Below, piece by piece: positions 17,928-27,053 of a stretch of 64,000 nt of DNA (position 1 is its first letter; each line of letters begins with the position of its first letter). The position numbers and the translations under genes are program-made. The notes under the pieces are model-generated. The model saw only the letters and a list, made by a program, of their open reading frames with translations. It was not told where the DNA came from and did no database searches. This stretch comes from a bacterium (GTDB taxonomy: Bacteria; Bacillota; Bacilli; Lactobacillales; Streptococcaceae), in NCBI GenBank assembly GCA_905221455.1, contig CAJNDF010000006.1, positions 1-64,000 on the forward strand, in the 5' to 3' direction.

Positions 17928-18300
17928 AAGATACAAAGGACGTGAGCTGCCCATGAAAAATAGGGAATGGCGCTGACTTTCCACGAAAGGCAAGACAGGC
18001 ATCTTTTTTCAAGAGGCAGGTAGTCCGTGTTCAATTCCTAAGATACAAAGCCTGCAAAAACACAAAGTGAAAATAGAAGTTCTGATCCAGGAGTGTCTAC
18101 TCCTTGGAAAAACTATCTTTTTCACACAGGGTTCCAGACGTGTTCAATTATCAAGATACAAAGGACCTTAACTACCCATGAAAAATAGGGAATGGCGCTG
18201 GCTTTCCACGAAAGGCAAGACAGGCATCTTTTTTCAAGAGGAAGCTAGTCCGTGTTCAATTGCTATGATACAAGATTTCTTAACTAGCCTAGAAACACCA
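17928..18300. repeat. Three tandem ~112-bp stem-loop units upstream of dapB
   Basis: Units at 17928-18039, 18040-18152 and 18153-18264, plus 36 bp of a fourth. Each begins AAGATACAA and ends TGTTCAATT plus three bases. Units 1 and 3 differ at 8 of 112 positions. Unit 2 has a diverged core but keeps the layout: a closing stem (GGAC/GTCC or CCTG/CAGG), a TGAAAA/TTTTCA helix and an apical hairpin (CTTTC-CAC-GAAAG or GGAGT-GTCT-ACTCC). No ORF is evident. Possible leader RNA, small RNAs or a mobile repeat family. Confidence 0.7.
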
Positions 18301-18301
18301 A

Positions 18302-19150
18302 CTAAATCACTGGAATATAACCCAGAGCAATACTTCCTGCTCCTAGGTGTGTCCCAATGACACTACCAAATGTAGCAAGTGAAATATCCGTACCCACTCC
18401 AGATTCAAGCAAGTGTTGACGCAATTCCTCAGCCTTTTCAGGAGCATTTCCATGAATGACAATGACCCGATATTGACCTGAAGCCGTTGTTTCCTTGATA
18501 ATTTCAATTAAGCGCTTGGTTGCTTTTTTCTCAGTACGAACTTTTTCGTAAACTTCAATCACACCTTGGTCATTGAAATAAAGGATAGGTTTAATGCTTA
18601 GCAGATTGCCCAAAATCGCAGCTCCATTTGAAAGGCGTCCACCTTTAACCAAGTGATCCAAATCATCTACCATGATAAAAGCTGACGTACGACTAATTTG
18701 AATAGCTAACTTATCCTGAATAATGGCAAAATCATCGCCCTGGTCGCGCCAGTTAAAGACACTTTCAACCATGATACCCAGAGGAGCACTTGTAATCAAA
18801 GTGTCTGGGAAAGCAATAGTCAAGCCCTCATAGTCATCCACCATATACTGGATATTTTGGTAAAAACCTGAAATTCCAGAAGATAGGAAAAGCCCCAAGG
18901 CATGGGTATAGCCTTGTTCTTTAAGCGAAGTTAAAATTTCATCTAACTTGGCAATGCTTGGTTGACTGGTCTTAGGCAATTCAGAGGCCTGAGCCATTTT
19001 TGGGTAAAATTCCTCAGCAGTCAGATTGACACCTTCAACATACTCCTCACCATCAATATTGACAGGAATATCCAAGACAAACAAATCTTCTCTCTGTAAG
19101 GTCTCTGCACTGAGAAAGGCAGAAGAATCTGTGATAACAGCTAATTTCAT
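18302..19150 (-). CDS. DegV family fatty-acid-binding protein
   Basis: 282 residues of the DegV/FakB family. The N-terminal TDSSAFLS loop and the central [16 protein letters not shown] segment are typical. Members such as FakB carry a fatty acid for phosphorylation by the kinase FakA in the cytosol, feeding phospholipid synthesis. This one could be such a carrier. It follows the DUF1149 gene by 1 bp, so both are probably one transcript. Confidence 0.88.
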   Translation of the reverse strand: MKLAVITDSSAFLSAETLQREDLFVLDIPVNIDGEEYVEGVNLTAEEFYPKMAQASELPKTSQPSIAKLDEILTSLKEQGYTHALGLFLSSGISGFYQNIQYMVDDYEGLTIAFPDTLITSAPLGIMVESVFNWRDQGDDFAIIQDKLAIQISRTSAFIMVDDLDHLVKGGRLSNGAAILGNLLSIKPILYFNDQGVIEVYEKVRTEKKATKRLIEIIKETTASGQYRVIVIHGNAPEKAEELRQHLLESGVGTDISLATFGSVIGTHLGAGSIALGYIPVI

Positions 19151-19151
19151 A

Positions 19152-19526
19152 TTAGAACTCCAAATTGATTCCTGGTAAGTCTAATGCAATTTCAGTTACT
19201 TCGTAAGTCAAACGGTTAAGCATGTTCAAACATGGACGAGCCAACGTTTCCACTTCTTCTTGGCTCAATTCACTTGGTTCATTGACAATACGGCCATCGA
19301 TATGGTTTACTTGTGAGATTGTTCCACTAATGACAAACTTATCAAATACAATCATAAAGGTCAAGATGACAATCAAGGAAGTCACTTGATTTTCTTGGTC
19401 ATGTTGGAGCAATTGGAAATTCACATCCACCTTGGTTTCAGGAGCTCCATTTTCATTTTCCCATTCAAAATTACGCGCATCAAAATGATACTGACTAACA
19501 AATTCTTGTTCACGTTTAAGATTCAT
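19152..19526 (-). CDS. DUF1149 family protein (SecB-like)
   Basis: 124 residues matching the DUF1149 family of lactic acid bacteria, which resembles SecB in fold. It has no signal peptide or membrane segment, and its function is not established. The start has GAGGGAG at 7 nt. A TATAAT at 19549-19554 in the minus orientation is a likely -10. It is directly upstream of degV with 1 bp between the genes. Confidence 0.75.
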   Translation of the reverse strand: MNLKREQEFVSQYHFDARNFEWENENGAPETKVDVNFQLLQHDQENQVTSLIVILTFMIVFDKFVISGTISQVNHIDGRIVNEPSELSQEEVETLARPCLNMLNRLTYEVTEIALDLPGINLEF

Positions 19527-19599
19527 GTCTTTCTCCCTCGGCTACAATATTATAAGCTATTGTACCATAAATTTTTATTTTCATCTAGTTTTCTAGGAT

Positions 19600-20952
19600 T
19601 TAGTCAATCCCGATTTCAGCTCGAACTACATCAGCGATGGTATCAACATAGTAGTCCACTTCTTCTGTTGTAGGCGCTTCTGCCATAACACGCAAAAGAG
19701 GCTCTGTTCCACTTGGGCGAACAAGGATACGGCCATTGCCTGCCATTTCAGCTTCCATCTTCTCGATGATATCCTTAATAGCTGGCACTTCCATAGCCTT
19801 TTCCTTCATAGCATTTTCCACTCGAATATTGACTAATTTTTGTGGATAGATGGTTACTTCTGTAGCCAACTCTGACAAGCTCTTACCAGTTTCCTTCATG
19901 ATTTTCGTCAATTGGACAGCTGATAATTGACCGTCACCTGTGGTATTGTAATCCATCAAGATCACGTGACCAGACTGTTCACCACCAAGGTTGTAGCCTG
20001 ATTTTCTCATTTCTTCAACAACGTAGCGGTCGCCGACTGCAGTGACTTCCTTGTTAATGCCTTCGCGGTCCAAGGCTTTGTGGAAACCAAGGTTGGACAT
20101 CACAGTCGTCACAATTGTATTTTGGACCAATTGTCCTTTCTCAGAAAGGTATTTCCCGATGATGTACATAATCTTGTCACCATCAACGATGTCGCCATTC
20201 TCATCAACCGCAATCAAACGGTCACTGTCTCCGTCAAAGGCCAAACCGATAGCTGCACCGCTTTCTTTGACCACTTCTTGAAGGGCTTCTGGATGCGTAG
20301 AACCAACATTAAGGTTAATGTTCAGCCCATCTGGTGTTTCCCCGATAACCGTCAATTGAGCACCAAGGTCTGCAAAGATTTGACGGGCACTTGTAGACGC
20401 TGCACCATTGGCTGTGTCCAAGGCAACCTTCATTCCTTCAAGTGGAGTTCCAGTTGAAACAAGGTAGCCTTCATACTTACGCAAGCCTTCTGGATAATCT
20501 ACCAAAGTTCCTAAACCTTCTGCACTTGGACGAGGAAGAGTATCTTCCGCAGCATCTAGCAAGGCTTCAATTTCTGCTTCTTTTTCGTCATCTAGTTTGA
20601 AACCATCACCACCAAAGAATTTGATTCCGTTATCAAGGGCTGGGTTGTGGCTAGCAGAAATCATGACACCGGCACTTGCTCCCTCTGTTTTAACCAAATA
20701 AGCTACTGCTGGTGTTGCTAGAACACCTAGTTTATATACGTGAATTCCAACTGAGAGAAGACCTGCCACCAAGGCAGATTCTAACATTTCCCCTGAAATA
20801 CGTGTATCACGTCCTACAAAAACTTTCGGTGCTTCCGTTTCATGTTGGCTGAGAACATAGCCTCCAAAACGTCCTAGCTTAAAAGCCAATTCTGGCGTTA
20901 GTTCTACGTTAGCTTCTCCACGGACTCCATCAGTCCCAAAATATTTACCCAT
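19600..20952 (-). CDS. glmM: Phosphoglucosamine mutase
   Basis: 450 residues. It converts glucosamine-6-phosphate to glucosamine-1-phosphate for UDP-GlcNAc and peptidoglycan synthesis. The phosphoserine loop is [12 protein letters not shown], the metal-binding loop DGDSDR, and the sugar-phosphate site [10 protein letters not shown]. It is third in the conserved cdaA-cdaR-glmM operon. In related Firmicutes GlmM binds CdaA and lowers c-di-AMP synthesis, which explains the linkage. Confidence 0.96.
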   Translation of the reverse strand: MGKYFGTDGVRGEANVELTPELAFKLGRFGGYVLSQHETEAPKVFVGRDTRISGEMLESALVAGLLSVGIHVYKLGVLATPAVAYLVKTEGASAGVMISASHNPALDNGIKFFGGDGFKLDDEKEAEIEALLDAAEDTLPRPSAEGLGTLVDYPEGLRKYEGYLVSTGTPLEGMKVALDTANGAASTSARQIFADLGAQLTVIGETPDGLNINLNVGSTHPEALQEVVKESGAAIGLAFDGDSDRLIAVDENGDIVDGDKIMYIIGKYLSEKGQLVQNTIVTTVMSNLGFHKALDREGINKEVTAVGDRYVVEEMRKSGYNLGGEQSGHVILMDYNTTGDGQLSAVQLTKIMKETGKSLSELATEVTIYPQKLVNIRVENAMKEKAMEVPAIKDIIEKMEAEMAGNGRILVRPSGTEPLLRVMAEAPTTEEVDYYVDTIADVVRAEIGID

Positions 20953-20976
20953 TTTTATAAAATCCTTTTTCTATTT

Positions 20977-21756
20977 TTAATTCGTTTTTGAACTAGTTGC
21001 TTTCGTTGACGAAGATGTCTCCGACGAACTGCTTGTAGTTGAATTTGATGTGCTTGAACTTGGTGATACTGGTTTTGTAGTCACCTTCATTGTTGTATCA
21101 AACGGAGTAATCACTGCTGGCAAGACAACACCATTGCGGTCAATCGCCTGCAAAGGTACCGAACCACTGTAATTACCTGTTATGCGTTCGCTGGTTGGTA
21201 AAAGTGCAATAATTTTGTCAATCTTAGCTAATGTTTCCTGGTCAGTTGTAACTGAAACTCGTTCGTTTGATACGGTTACACTATCAAGTTGTAGTTTCGG
21301 ATCAATCTGGCTTTGGTCAACTTGTGGCACAACAATCATCCCATCTCGCTTAACCTTCTTCCCAACTTTCACTGTAATCTTTTGAGGCGTTGCCACAGCG
21401 GTCAATCCACTTGGAAGATTTTCAATGTTCAAGGGAACTTCAATTGTTCCAACACTGGCATCCGTCAAATCAGCAGTTACCTTGAACTTACGAGTGCTCT
21501 CCTGCATTTCGCTGGCCAAGGTCACACGATTCGCCCCTGTTAATACCACTGAAACTTCAGAAGCAAATCCACTAATGAAATACTGGTCAGCATCATAGTG
21601 AATATCGATAGGAACGTTCGTGATCGTATTGGTGTAGGTTTCCGATTTGACCTGCCTTACCGTATTATTATTTTGAAAGTTGGTTGACGTTGCATAGATA
21701 AATAAGACACAAGCAAAAAAGAGAGATGAAATGATATATAGACTATTTTTTCTCAT
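20977..21756 (-). CDS. cdaR: CdaA regulatory protein CdaR (YbbR domains)
   Basis: 259 residues with one N-terminal membrane helix (about residues 5-23) followed by extracellular YbbR-type repeats. The C-terminal tail of about 30 residues is almost only Ser, Thr, Lys and Ala, a low-complexity wall-spanning type. In the family CdaR binds and modulates the diadenylate cyclase CdaA. It overlaps the cdaA end by 14 nt and is followed by glmM after 24 bp. Two or three YbbR repeats fit in this length, fewer than in some relatives. Confidence 0.88.
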   Translation of the reverse strand: MRKNSLYIISSLFFACVLFIYATSTNFQNNNTVRQVKSETYTNTITNVPIDIHYDADQYFISGFASEVSVVLTGANRVTLASEMQESTRKFKVTADLTDASVGTIEVPLNIENLPSGLTAVATPQKITVKVGKKVKRDGMIVVPQVDQSQIDPKLQLDSVTVSNERVSVTTDQETLAKIDKIIALLPTSERITGNYSGSVPLQAIDRNGVVLPAVITPFDTTMKVTTKPVSPSSSTSNSTTSSSSETSSSTKATSSKTN

Positions 21757-22600
21757 ATTTCCAACCTCCTAGCAAACGGTCCTTGAAACTGACTTTTTCC
21801 TCAACAGCTGGCAAAAGAATTGTTCGTAGCTCTGCTTCAAATTCTTCAAGAGTCAAGTCATGCTTGAAAATCCCATTGTAGGTAATAGAAATACCACCTG
21901 TTTCCTCTGAGACGATGAAGGTCAAGGCATCAGATACTTCTGATAAACCGATAGCAGCCCGGTGTCTGGTCCCAAATTCCTTGGAAATCCCTGTGCTTTC
22001 TGTCAAGGGCAGATAGGCAGAGGTGACTGCAATTCGATTTTCTCTGATAATCACAGCACCATCATGTAGAGGAGTGTTGGGAATAAAAATATTGATGAGG
22101 AGTTCTGCCGAAATGTTGGCATCCAAGGGAATTCCTGTCGCTATGTATTCTTGTAAGGTCCGAACCCGTTGAATGGCAACCAGAGCACCAATCTTACGAG
22201 GGCTCATGTATTCAACTGACTTGACAAAGGCACGAATCATTTGCTCTTCTGCACTAATTTGAGTAGTAGAAAAGAAATCTGTCGCCCTTCCCAAACGTTC
22301 CAAACCAGTCCGAATCTCTGGAGAGAAGATAACAACCGCAGCAATAACCCCATAGGTGATAATCTGATTAATCAACCAAGAAATCGTTGTTAAACCAAGG
22401 ATATTGGCCACAACCTGGGCTAATACAAAGATCAAGACCCCCCGTACCAAAATCATAATCTTGGTACCAGCTATCGCTTTTGTAAAACGATATAAAATAT
22501 AGGTCACAATCAAAATGTCAAACAAATTGATGGCAATACTCCAAGGACTAGAAAACAAGCTAGTCCAATATTGCAGGTTGGATAATTGTTGAAAGTTCAT
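21743..22600 (-). CDS. cdaA: Diadenylate cyclase CdaA
   Basis: Membrane-bound DAC-domain enzyme that makes c-di-AMP from two ATP. About 285 residues. Three hydrophobic helices (about residues 20-100) precede the DAC domain with the catalytic DGAVII and GTRHRAA motifs. The ATG at 22600 follows AGGAG at 7 nt; longer in-frame starts lack a site. It heads cdaA-cdaR-glmM. c-di-AMP controls potassium uptake and wall stress in streptococci (family knowledge). Confidence 0.93.
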   Translation of the reverse strand: MNFQQLSNLQYWTSLFSSPWSIAINLFDILIVTYILYRFTKAIAGTKIMILVRGVLIFVLAQVVANILGLTTISWLINQIITYGVIAAVVIFSPEIRTGLERLGRATDFFSTTQISAEEQMIRAFVKSVEYMSPRKIGALVAIQRVRTLQEYIATGIPLDANISAELLINIFIPNTPLHDGAVIIRENRIAVTSAYLPLTESTGISKEFGTRHRAAIGLSEVSDALTFIVSEETGGISITYNGIFKHDLTLEEFEAELRTILLPAVEEKVSFKDRLLGGWKYEKK

Positions 22601-22694
22601 CTGCTGTCTCCTCTCTGTCCAAACACGTTCCTTTCTATTATACCATTTTTCTGACATTTTTTTCCCTATCCTACTTCATTTTAAATTAAAGAAA

Positions 22695-22708
22695 AAATAT
22701 GATAAAAT
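22695..22708 (+). promoter_or_regulatory. -10 element of the ferredoxin reductase-like gene
   Basis: TGATAAAAT at 22700-22708, an extended -10 type, about 30 bp before the ATG. No good -35 was seen. Confidence 0.45.
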
Positions 22709-22738
22709 AAACTGACTAGAAAAAACAAAGGAGAAATC

Positions 22739-23707
22739 ATGTCTCAACTATATGATATTACCATTGTAGGTGGTGGTCCAGTCGGGCTTTTTGCAGCCTT
22801 TTATGCCCACCTACGCCAAGCCAAGGTCCAAATCATTGACTCTCTTCCCCAGCTAGGTGGACAGCCTGCTATTCTCTATCCTGAAAAGGAAATCTTAGAC
22901 GTCCCAGGTTTCCCAAATCTGACTGGAGAAGAATTGACTAGCCGTCTAATCGAGCAATTAAATGGATTTGATACCCCTATTCATCTCAACGAAACGGTTC
23001 TTGAGATTGAAAAACAAGAAGAAGGATTTGCCATTACAACTTCTAAAGGAAGTCACCTGTCTAGAACAGTTATCATCGCTATGGGTGGCGGTGCCTTCAA
23101 ACCACGTCCTCTGGAACTAGAAGGCGTTGAGGGCTATGAAAATATCCACTACCACGTTTCCAACATCCAGCAATATGCTGGTAAGAAAGTGGCGATTCTT
23201 GGTGGAGGAGACTCAGCAGTGGATTGGGCTTTAGCTTTTGAAAAAATCGCGCCAACTACCCTTGTCCACCGCAGAGATAATTTTCGTGCCTTGGAACATA
23301 GTGTCCAAGCCTTACAAGAATCATCTGTAGCCATTAAAACACCATTCGCCCCTAGCCAACTCCTTGGAGATGGAAAAACGCTTGATAAACTTGAAATCAC
23401 AAAAGTTAAATCTGACGAAACAGAAACGATTGACCTAGACCACCTCTTTGTCAACTATGGTTTCAAATCTTCTGTCGGTAACCTTAAAAACTGGGGTCTG
23501 GACCTCAACCGCCACAAGATTATCGTCAACAGCAAACAGGAATCCAGCCAAGCAGGTATCTATGCTATCGGTGACTGCTGCTACTATGATGGAAAAATTG
23601 ACCTGATTGCGACAGGACTGGGTGAAGCACCGACTGCTGTCAACAATGCCATCAACTACATTGATCCTGAACAAAAAGTACAACCAAAACACTCAACCAG
23701 TTTATAA
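22739..23707 (+). CDS. Ferredoxin/flavodoxin--NADP+ reductase, TrxR-like type
   Basis: 322 residues. The FAD-binding motif is GGGPVGLFAAFYA near the N-terminus, the NADPH-binding motif ILGGGDSAVDWAL is in the centre, and YAIGDCC near the end contacts FAD. The redox-active CxxC of thioredoxin reductase is absent, which places it in the type 2 ferredoxin-NADP+ reductase group. It probably reduces ferredoxin, flavodoxin or flavin in the cytosol. The start follows AAAGGAG. It is divergent from cdaA and has its own terminator. Confidence 0.9.
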   Translation: MSQLYDITIVGGGPVGLFAAFYAHLRQAKVQIIDSLPQLGGQPAILYPEKEILDVPGFPNLTGEELTSRLIEQLNGFDTPIHLNETVLEIEKQEEGFAITTSKGSHLSRTVIIAMGGGAFKPRPLELEGVEGYENIHYHVSNIQQYAGKKVAILGGGDSAVDWALAFEKIAPTTLVHRRDNFRALEHSVQALQESSVAIKTPFAPSQLLGDGKTLDKLEITKVKSDETETIDLDHLFVNYGFKSSVGNLKNWGLDLNRHKIIVNSKQESSQAGIYAIGDCCYYDGKIDLIATGLGEAPTAVNNAINYIDPEQKVQPKHSTSL

Positions 23708-23711
23708 AAAA

Positions 23712-23741
23712 GAACCACGAGTCACATAGGATTCGTGGTTT
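23712..23741 (+). terminator. Terminator of the ferredoxin reductase-like gene
   Basis: AACCACGA and TCGTGGTT (23713-23720 and 23733-23740), followed by TTATAG. T tract is short. Confidence 0.7.
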
Positions 23742-23807
23742 TATAGTTCATATACAATCTGGTTAGCTCATACCTTTCCCCTTCTTTTTCAAAAAGCAAA
23801 AATGTCC

Positions 23808-23836
23808 TATCAAACTGATACAGCATGTGATATAAT
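23808..23836 (+). promoter_or_regulatory. Promoter of the predicted toxin mRNA (RNA I)
   Basis: Extended -10 TGATATAAT ending at 23836, with a poor -35 (TATCAA, 23808-23813) at 17 bp. Transcription would start near 23843, about 28 nt before the toxin ATG. Confidence 0.6.
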
Positions 23837-23870
23837 AACAATGCCACTAACGATACGCCTTGTATTACAG

Positions 23871-23887
23871 ATGCTAGAACTTCTCAA
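23871..23887 (+). repeat. Direct repeat copy 1 (toxin start)
   Basis: 17-bp sequence ATGCTAGAACTTCTCAA, identical to 24154-24170. It includes the toxin start codon. Confidence 0.9.
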
Positions 23888-23999
23888 AATAGTACTTATC
23901 GCAGTCATCGAGAGTATCATCTCATGGCTGGTGACTCGTTGGTTATACTCAATGAAAATCAAAGAACAAACTAGGAAGCTAGCCGCAGGCTGTACTTGA
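23871..23999 (+). CDS. Predicted Fst-like type I toxin, BOX-altered C-terminus
   Basis: 42-residue ORF. It starts MLELLKIVLIAVIES, continues as one hydrophobic helix to SWLVTRWL, then runs into a BOX element that encodes YSMKIKEQTRKLAAGCT. A short hydrophobic helix with a charged tail is the pattern of Fst-family membrane toxins. There is no clear ribosome binding site, as is common where translation is tightly controlled. The Pro-x-x-Val-Gly motif of classical Fst is absent. If the BOX (TTA-flanked) is removed, the frame reads RWLDDHFDK then stop, giving 31 residues. Whether the present longer form is toxic is unknown. Confidence 0.55.
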   Translation: MLELLKIVLIAVIESIISWLVTRWLYSMKIKEQTRKLAAGCT

Positions 24000-24050
24000 G
24001 TACGGCAAGGTGAAGCTGACGTGGTTTGAATTTGATTTTCGAAGAGTATT
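23946..24050 (-). repeat. BOX element inside the toxin ORF
   Basis: Reads TACTCAATGAAAATC to GATTTTCGAAGAGTAT on the plus strand, so it is a BOX in minus orientation, with boxB largely missing. TTA occurs at both borders (23943-23945 and 24049-24051), which could be a target duplication. It supplies the last 17 codons and the stop of the toxin ORF. Confidence 0.9.
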
Positions 24051-24103
24051 AGACGATCACTTCGACAAGTAACCTTCCTGGTTAGTGCTATCTAACCCAG
24101 AAA

Positions 24104-24137
24104 AAATCCCCTTGGTATCGCAGTACCGAGGGGATTT
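24104..24137. terminator. Bidirectional terminator shared by RNA I and RNA II
   Basis: AAATCCCCTTGGTA and TACCGAGGGGATTT pair around a TCGCAG loop with one mismatch. T6 follows on the minus strand; TTTCTGTTTT follows on the plus strand. Confidence 0.8.
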
Positions 24138-24153
24138 CTGTTTTAGCACTAAA

Positions 24154-24170
24154 ATGCTAGAACTTCTCAA
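24154..24170 (+). repeat. Direct repeat copy 2 (5' end of RNA II)
   Basis: Same 17 bp as 23871-23887. Transcribed from the minus strand, it gives the antisense segment that can pair with the toxin start. Confidence 0.9.
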
Positions 24171-24179
24171 TTCCTCTTT

Positions 24180-24209
24180 ATTATCTCACATGTTCTGTTC
24201 AATTGTCAA
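24180..24209 (-). promoter_or_regulatory. Promoter of the antisense RNA (RNA II)
   Basis: TTGACA (24204-24209), 18-bp spacer, GATAAT (24180-24185). A consensus -35 fits the strong expression expected of an antitoxin RNA. Confidence 0.7.
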
Positions 24210-24229
24210 GAAAGAGGTGTTTTGTATCT

Positions 24230-25141
24230 TTATAACTCATCCGCTATCTTATTGATTTTTCTGAGTCTATGGTTGACACCACTTTTGGTAAGGGGGTTGC
24301 TGAGGCTATCTGCTAACTGCTGGATAGAGTAGTCTGGATGCTGAATCCGCAGCTGCGCCACTTCCTGCAAATCCACTGGCAGATTTTCTAAACCCATGAT
24401 ATCTTTAATTTTGCTGATGTTGTTGATGGTCTTCATGCTGGCAGAAACTGTCCGAGCGATATTAGCTGTCTCAGCATTATTTGCCCGATTGAGGTCATTA
24501 CGGGTTTCTCGCAAAATCTTAACCCTCTCAAAATCATCACGCGCCTGCATGGCTCCAATGACAATCAAGAAGTCCATAATGTCTTCGGCTCGCTGGAGGT
24601 AGGTCACCGCCCCCTTCTTGCGCTCAAGCACCTTGGCATCCAGTAAAAATTGCTGGAGAAGAGAGGCAATCCCTTGCGCGTGATCTAGATAAACAGAACT
24701 GATTTCTAACTGGTACTTACCCGATTCGGGGTCACGAATACTTCCATTTGCCAAGAAAGCCCCACAGAGATAGGCACGGCCTGCTTCCTCGTCTGATAAA
24801 ATCGCCTCGTCAATACCTGTTTCCAGGCCAAAGAAGGAGTCCGCCAAGTGCAAATCACTCAGCAAGTCCTGTACCTTTTCATCTGTAAAAACGGTATAGA
24901 CCCGATTCTTGCGAAGATTGCTTCTCTGGTGGTGGCGGATTTCTGATTTGATTTCATAGAAATGGAGGAAGGACTCATAGAGGTGACGGGCCAGTTTGGC
25001 ATTTTCTGTCACGACAGACAAGGTCAAGCCTGAAGTCGAGAGACCGATACTGCCAGACATCTTGATAATGGCAGATAATTCATGCCGGCTCAGATGATGT
25101 TGACCTAAAATTTCTTCTTTTACTGCTACTGTGAAACTCAT
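24230..25141 (-). CDS. whiA: Sporulation/cell-division regulator WhiA
   Basis: 303 residues with a LAGLIDADG-like homing-endonuclease fold in the N-terminal two thirds and a C-terminal helix-turn-helix ([13 protein letters not shown] to GVNHRLRK). DNA-binding protein; in Gram-positives it affects cell division and chromosome segregation. It overlaps yvcK by 4 nt and closes the conserved rapZ-yvcK-whiA cluster. Confidence 0.95.
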   Translation of the reverse strand: MSFTVAVKEEILGQHHLSRHELSAIIKMSGSIGLSTSGLTLSVVTENAKLARHLYESFLHFYEIKSEIRHHQRSNLRKNRVYTVFTDEKVQDLLSDLHLADSFFGLETGIDEAILSDEEAGRAYLCGAFLANGSIRDPESGKYQLEISSVYLDHAQGIASLLQQFLLDAKVLERKKGAVTYLQRAEDIMDFLIVIGAMQARDDFERVKILRETRNDLNRANNAETANIARTVSASMKTINNISKIKDIMGLENLPVDLQEVAQLRIQHPDYSIQQLADSLSNPLTKSGVNHRLRKINKIADEL

Positions 25142-26115
25142 TTTCTCACCTGTATAATCCGCATCAACTCATCCACTATCAAATCCCCATCGTGGAAGGC
25201 ACCCCCATTTTCCAGACGAAGGAAGTTAGATGAAATCACACGCGGAACTTGCTTACAAAGACCAGCAAAGTCATGCTCCACCTGGACCAAGTATTCATCA
25301 AAACGGTTGGAATTCATGTATTCCTGTGGCACTTTTTCGATATTCACCAAGACAGTATCGATAAAAGGTCGGCCAAGGTGACGATGCAAGACTTCCACAT
25401 GGTCGCTATCTGTAAAGTGTTCCGTCTCCCCACGTTGGGTCATGATATTGCAGACATAGGCGATTTCTGCCTTAGTTTCCAAAAGTGCCTGACCAATTTC
25501 TTTAATCACGATATTGGGCAAAATCGAGGTAAAGAGGGAACCAGGCCCTAGGACAATCATGTCACTTTCAAGAATAGTCTGCACTACTCGACGGCTAGCC
25601 AGAGGCGTATCATCGTTGAGGGTATTGGTCACATAGACATGGTCAATCATGCCTGGATGGTCTGCAATATGGCTCTCTCCAGCCACTTCTGTCCCATCCT
25701 GAAAGACTGCATGAAGGGTCAAAGGATGGTCACTTGAAGGATAAATCTTCCCAGTTGTGTGGAAAAATTTACTCAGTAACTGCATGGCATTATAGGTCGA
25801 GCCCTGCATTTCTGACAGACCTGCAATAATGAGATTTCCCAGCGGATGGCCAGCAAAGGCTCCGGCATCCTCAGAGAAGCGATACTGAAATACCTTCTCA
25901 TAAAACTTAGGCATATCCGACATGGCCACAAGGACATTGCGTAAATCACCTGGCGGCGTCAACTGCTGCATATTTTTTCGGAGTTCACCTGACGAACCAC
26001 CATCATCTGCCACCGTAACGATAGCAGCGATTTCCACATCTTTTTCACGCAGACTTTTTAGAATGACGGGGATCCCAGTCCCTCCACCAATCACCGTTAT
26101 CTTTGGTTTTCTCAT
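25138..26115 (-). CDS. yvcK: YvcK/GlmR family protein (UDP-sugar binding)
   Basis: 325 residues of the CofD/YvcK fold: [15 protein letters not shown] nucleotide-binding start, [12 protein letters not shown], and [12 protein letters not shown]. In Bacillus YvcK (GlmR) binds UDP-GlcNAc and steers carbon into wall precursors. It overlaps rapZ and whiA by 4 nt on either side. Confidence 0.94.
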   Translation of the reverse strand: MRKPKITVIGGGTGIPVILKSLREKDVEIAAIVTVADDGGSSGELRKNMQQLTPPGDLRNVLVAMSDMPKFYEKVFQYRFSEDAGAFAGHPLGNLIIAGLSEMQGSTYNAMQLLSKFFHTTGKIYPSSDHPLTLHAVFQDGTEVAGESHIADHPGMIDHVYVTNTLNDDTPLASRRVVQTILESDMIVLGPGSLFTSILPNIVIKEIGQALLETKAEIAYVCNIMTQRGETEHFTDSDHVEVLHRHLGRPFIDTVLVNIEKVPQEYMNSNRFDEYLVQVEHDFAGLCKQVPRVISSNFLRLENGGAFHDGDLIVDELMRIIQVRK

Positions 26116-27002
26116 GAACGGTTTACCGTTTCCTTTCTTCGGTCTTTGTCGCGATGCCCTTCATTGACAGGCCAATTCTTGGATAAGTCCTGCGCCAGGC
26201 GTTTAGCAAAGGCCACACTACGGTGTTGTCCGCCCGTACAACCCATGGCAATGGTCAAAACAGACTTCCCTTCCTTTTGGTAACTTGGCAAAATCGGCTC
26301 AATCAAGGCCAACAAATGTTGATAGAAGTCTTCTGACTCAGGATGGTTCATGACATAATCATAAACAGGTTCATCCACACCCGTTTGGTTTCTCAGTTCT
26401 GGAAGGTAATAGGGATTTGGCAAAAAGCGCACATCAAAGACTAGGTCCGCATCAATCGGGATTCCGTATTTAAAGCCAAAAGACATGACCTCGATACGGA
26501 AAGACTGGGCTTGTTCTTGATCTGAAAACTGCTCTGCAATGGTTTTACGCAGTTCACGTGGAGTAAGTTCAGTTGTATCCACCACATTTTGACTCATATT
26601 TTTCAAAGGCGCCAAGAGCTCACGTTCCAACTTGATTCCATCCAAAATCCGACCATCTGCAGCTAGAGGGTGGCTTCGTCTGGTTTCCTTGTAACGAGCG
26701 ACCAATTCCTTATCAGCTGCGTCCAAAAAGAGAATTTTAAAGTCCAATTCTTCCTTGTTTTCCAACTCATCCAAAACAGTTTGAATCTCTGAGAAGAAAG
26801 AACGGCTACGCATATCCACTACCAAGGCCAACTTATGGTCATCATCTTTAGTTTCAACCAACTGCAAAAACTTAGGCAAGAGAGCTGGCGGCATATTATC
26901 AATGGTAAAATAGCCTAAATCCTCGAAAGACTGAATGGCTACAGTTTTGCCTGCCCCACTCATCCCTGTCACAATCACCAAGTGAAGTTGTTTCTTTGTC
27001 AT
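26112..27002 (-). CDS. rapZ: RNase adapter protein RapZ (YvcJ-type nucleotide-binding protein)
   Basis: 296 residues. P-loop GMSGAGKT at the N-terminus, and the C-terminal [10 protein letters not shown] segment that in E. coli RapZ binds GlcN6P or RNA partners. In Firmicutes the role is less clear. The genes rapZ, yvcK and whiA overlap by 4 nt and form a tight unit. ridA lies 51 bp upstream. Confidence 0.93.
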   Translation of the reverse strand: MTKKQLHLVIVTGMSGAGKTVAIQSFEDLGYFTIDNMPPALLPKFLQLVETKDDDHKLALVVDMRSRSFFSEIQTVLDELENKEELDFKILFLDAADKELVARYKETRRSHPLAADGRILDGIKLERELLAPLKNMSQNVVDTTELTPRELRKTIAEQFSDQEQAQSFRIEVMSFGFKYGIPIDADLVFDVRFLPNPYYLPELRNQTGVDEPVYDYVMNHPESEDFYQHLLALIEPILPSYQKEGKSVLTIAMGCTGGQHRSVAFAKRLAQDLSKNWPVNEGHRDKDRRKETVNRS

Positions 27003-27053
27003 CTTTTTCTCCTTATATCAAAAGAAGTTTGGCAGAACCAAACTTCAACTAGC

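Larger units (their letters stand above)
23843..24140 (+). ncRNA. Predicted RNA I: toxin-encoding transcript
   Basis: Runs from the extended -10 promoter to the shared hairpin at 24104-24137. About 300 nt long; without the 106-bp BOX it would be about 190 nt, close to RNA I of the pAD1 par locus. It contains the first copy of the 17-bp direct repeat, covering the toxin start codon, and a GGTTAG-CTAACC hairpin (24080-24097) before the terminator. Boundaries are inferred. Confidence 0.55.
24101..24173 (-). ncRNA. Predicted RNA II: antisense antitoxin RNA
   Basis: Small RNA of about 72 nt on the minus strand, from a near-consensus promoter to the shared terminator hairpin followed by TTTTTT. 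Its 5' part is TTGAGAAGTTCTAGCAT, fully complementary to the first 17 nt of the toxin ORF. It is also complementary to RNA I across the terminator. This is the layout of RNA II in par/Fst systems, about 65 nt there. Ends are inferred. Confidence 0.65.

Noticed and set aside
24185..24229. TCTTGACAATTGAACA at the RNA II promoter resembles TCTTGATAATTGAACA at the borders of the dapB-leader repeats
   Set aside because: The similarity is about 16 bp and the rest of the repeat is absent, so it may be chance.
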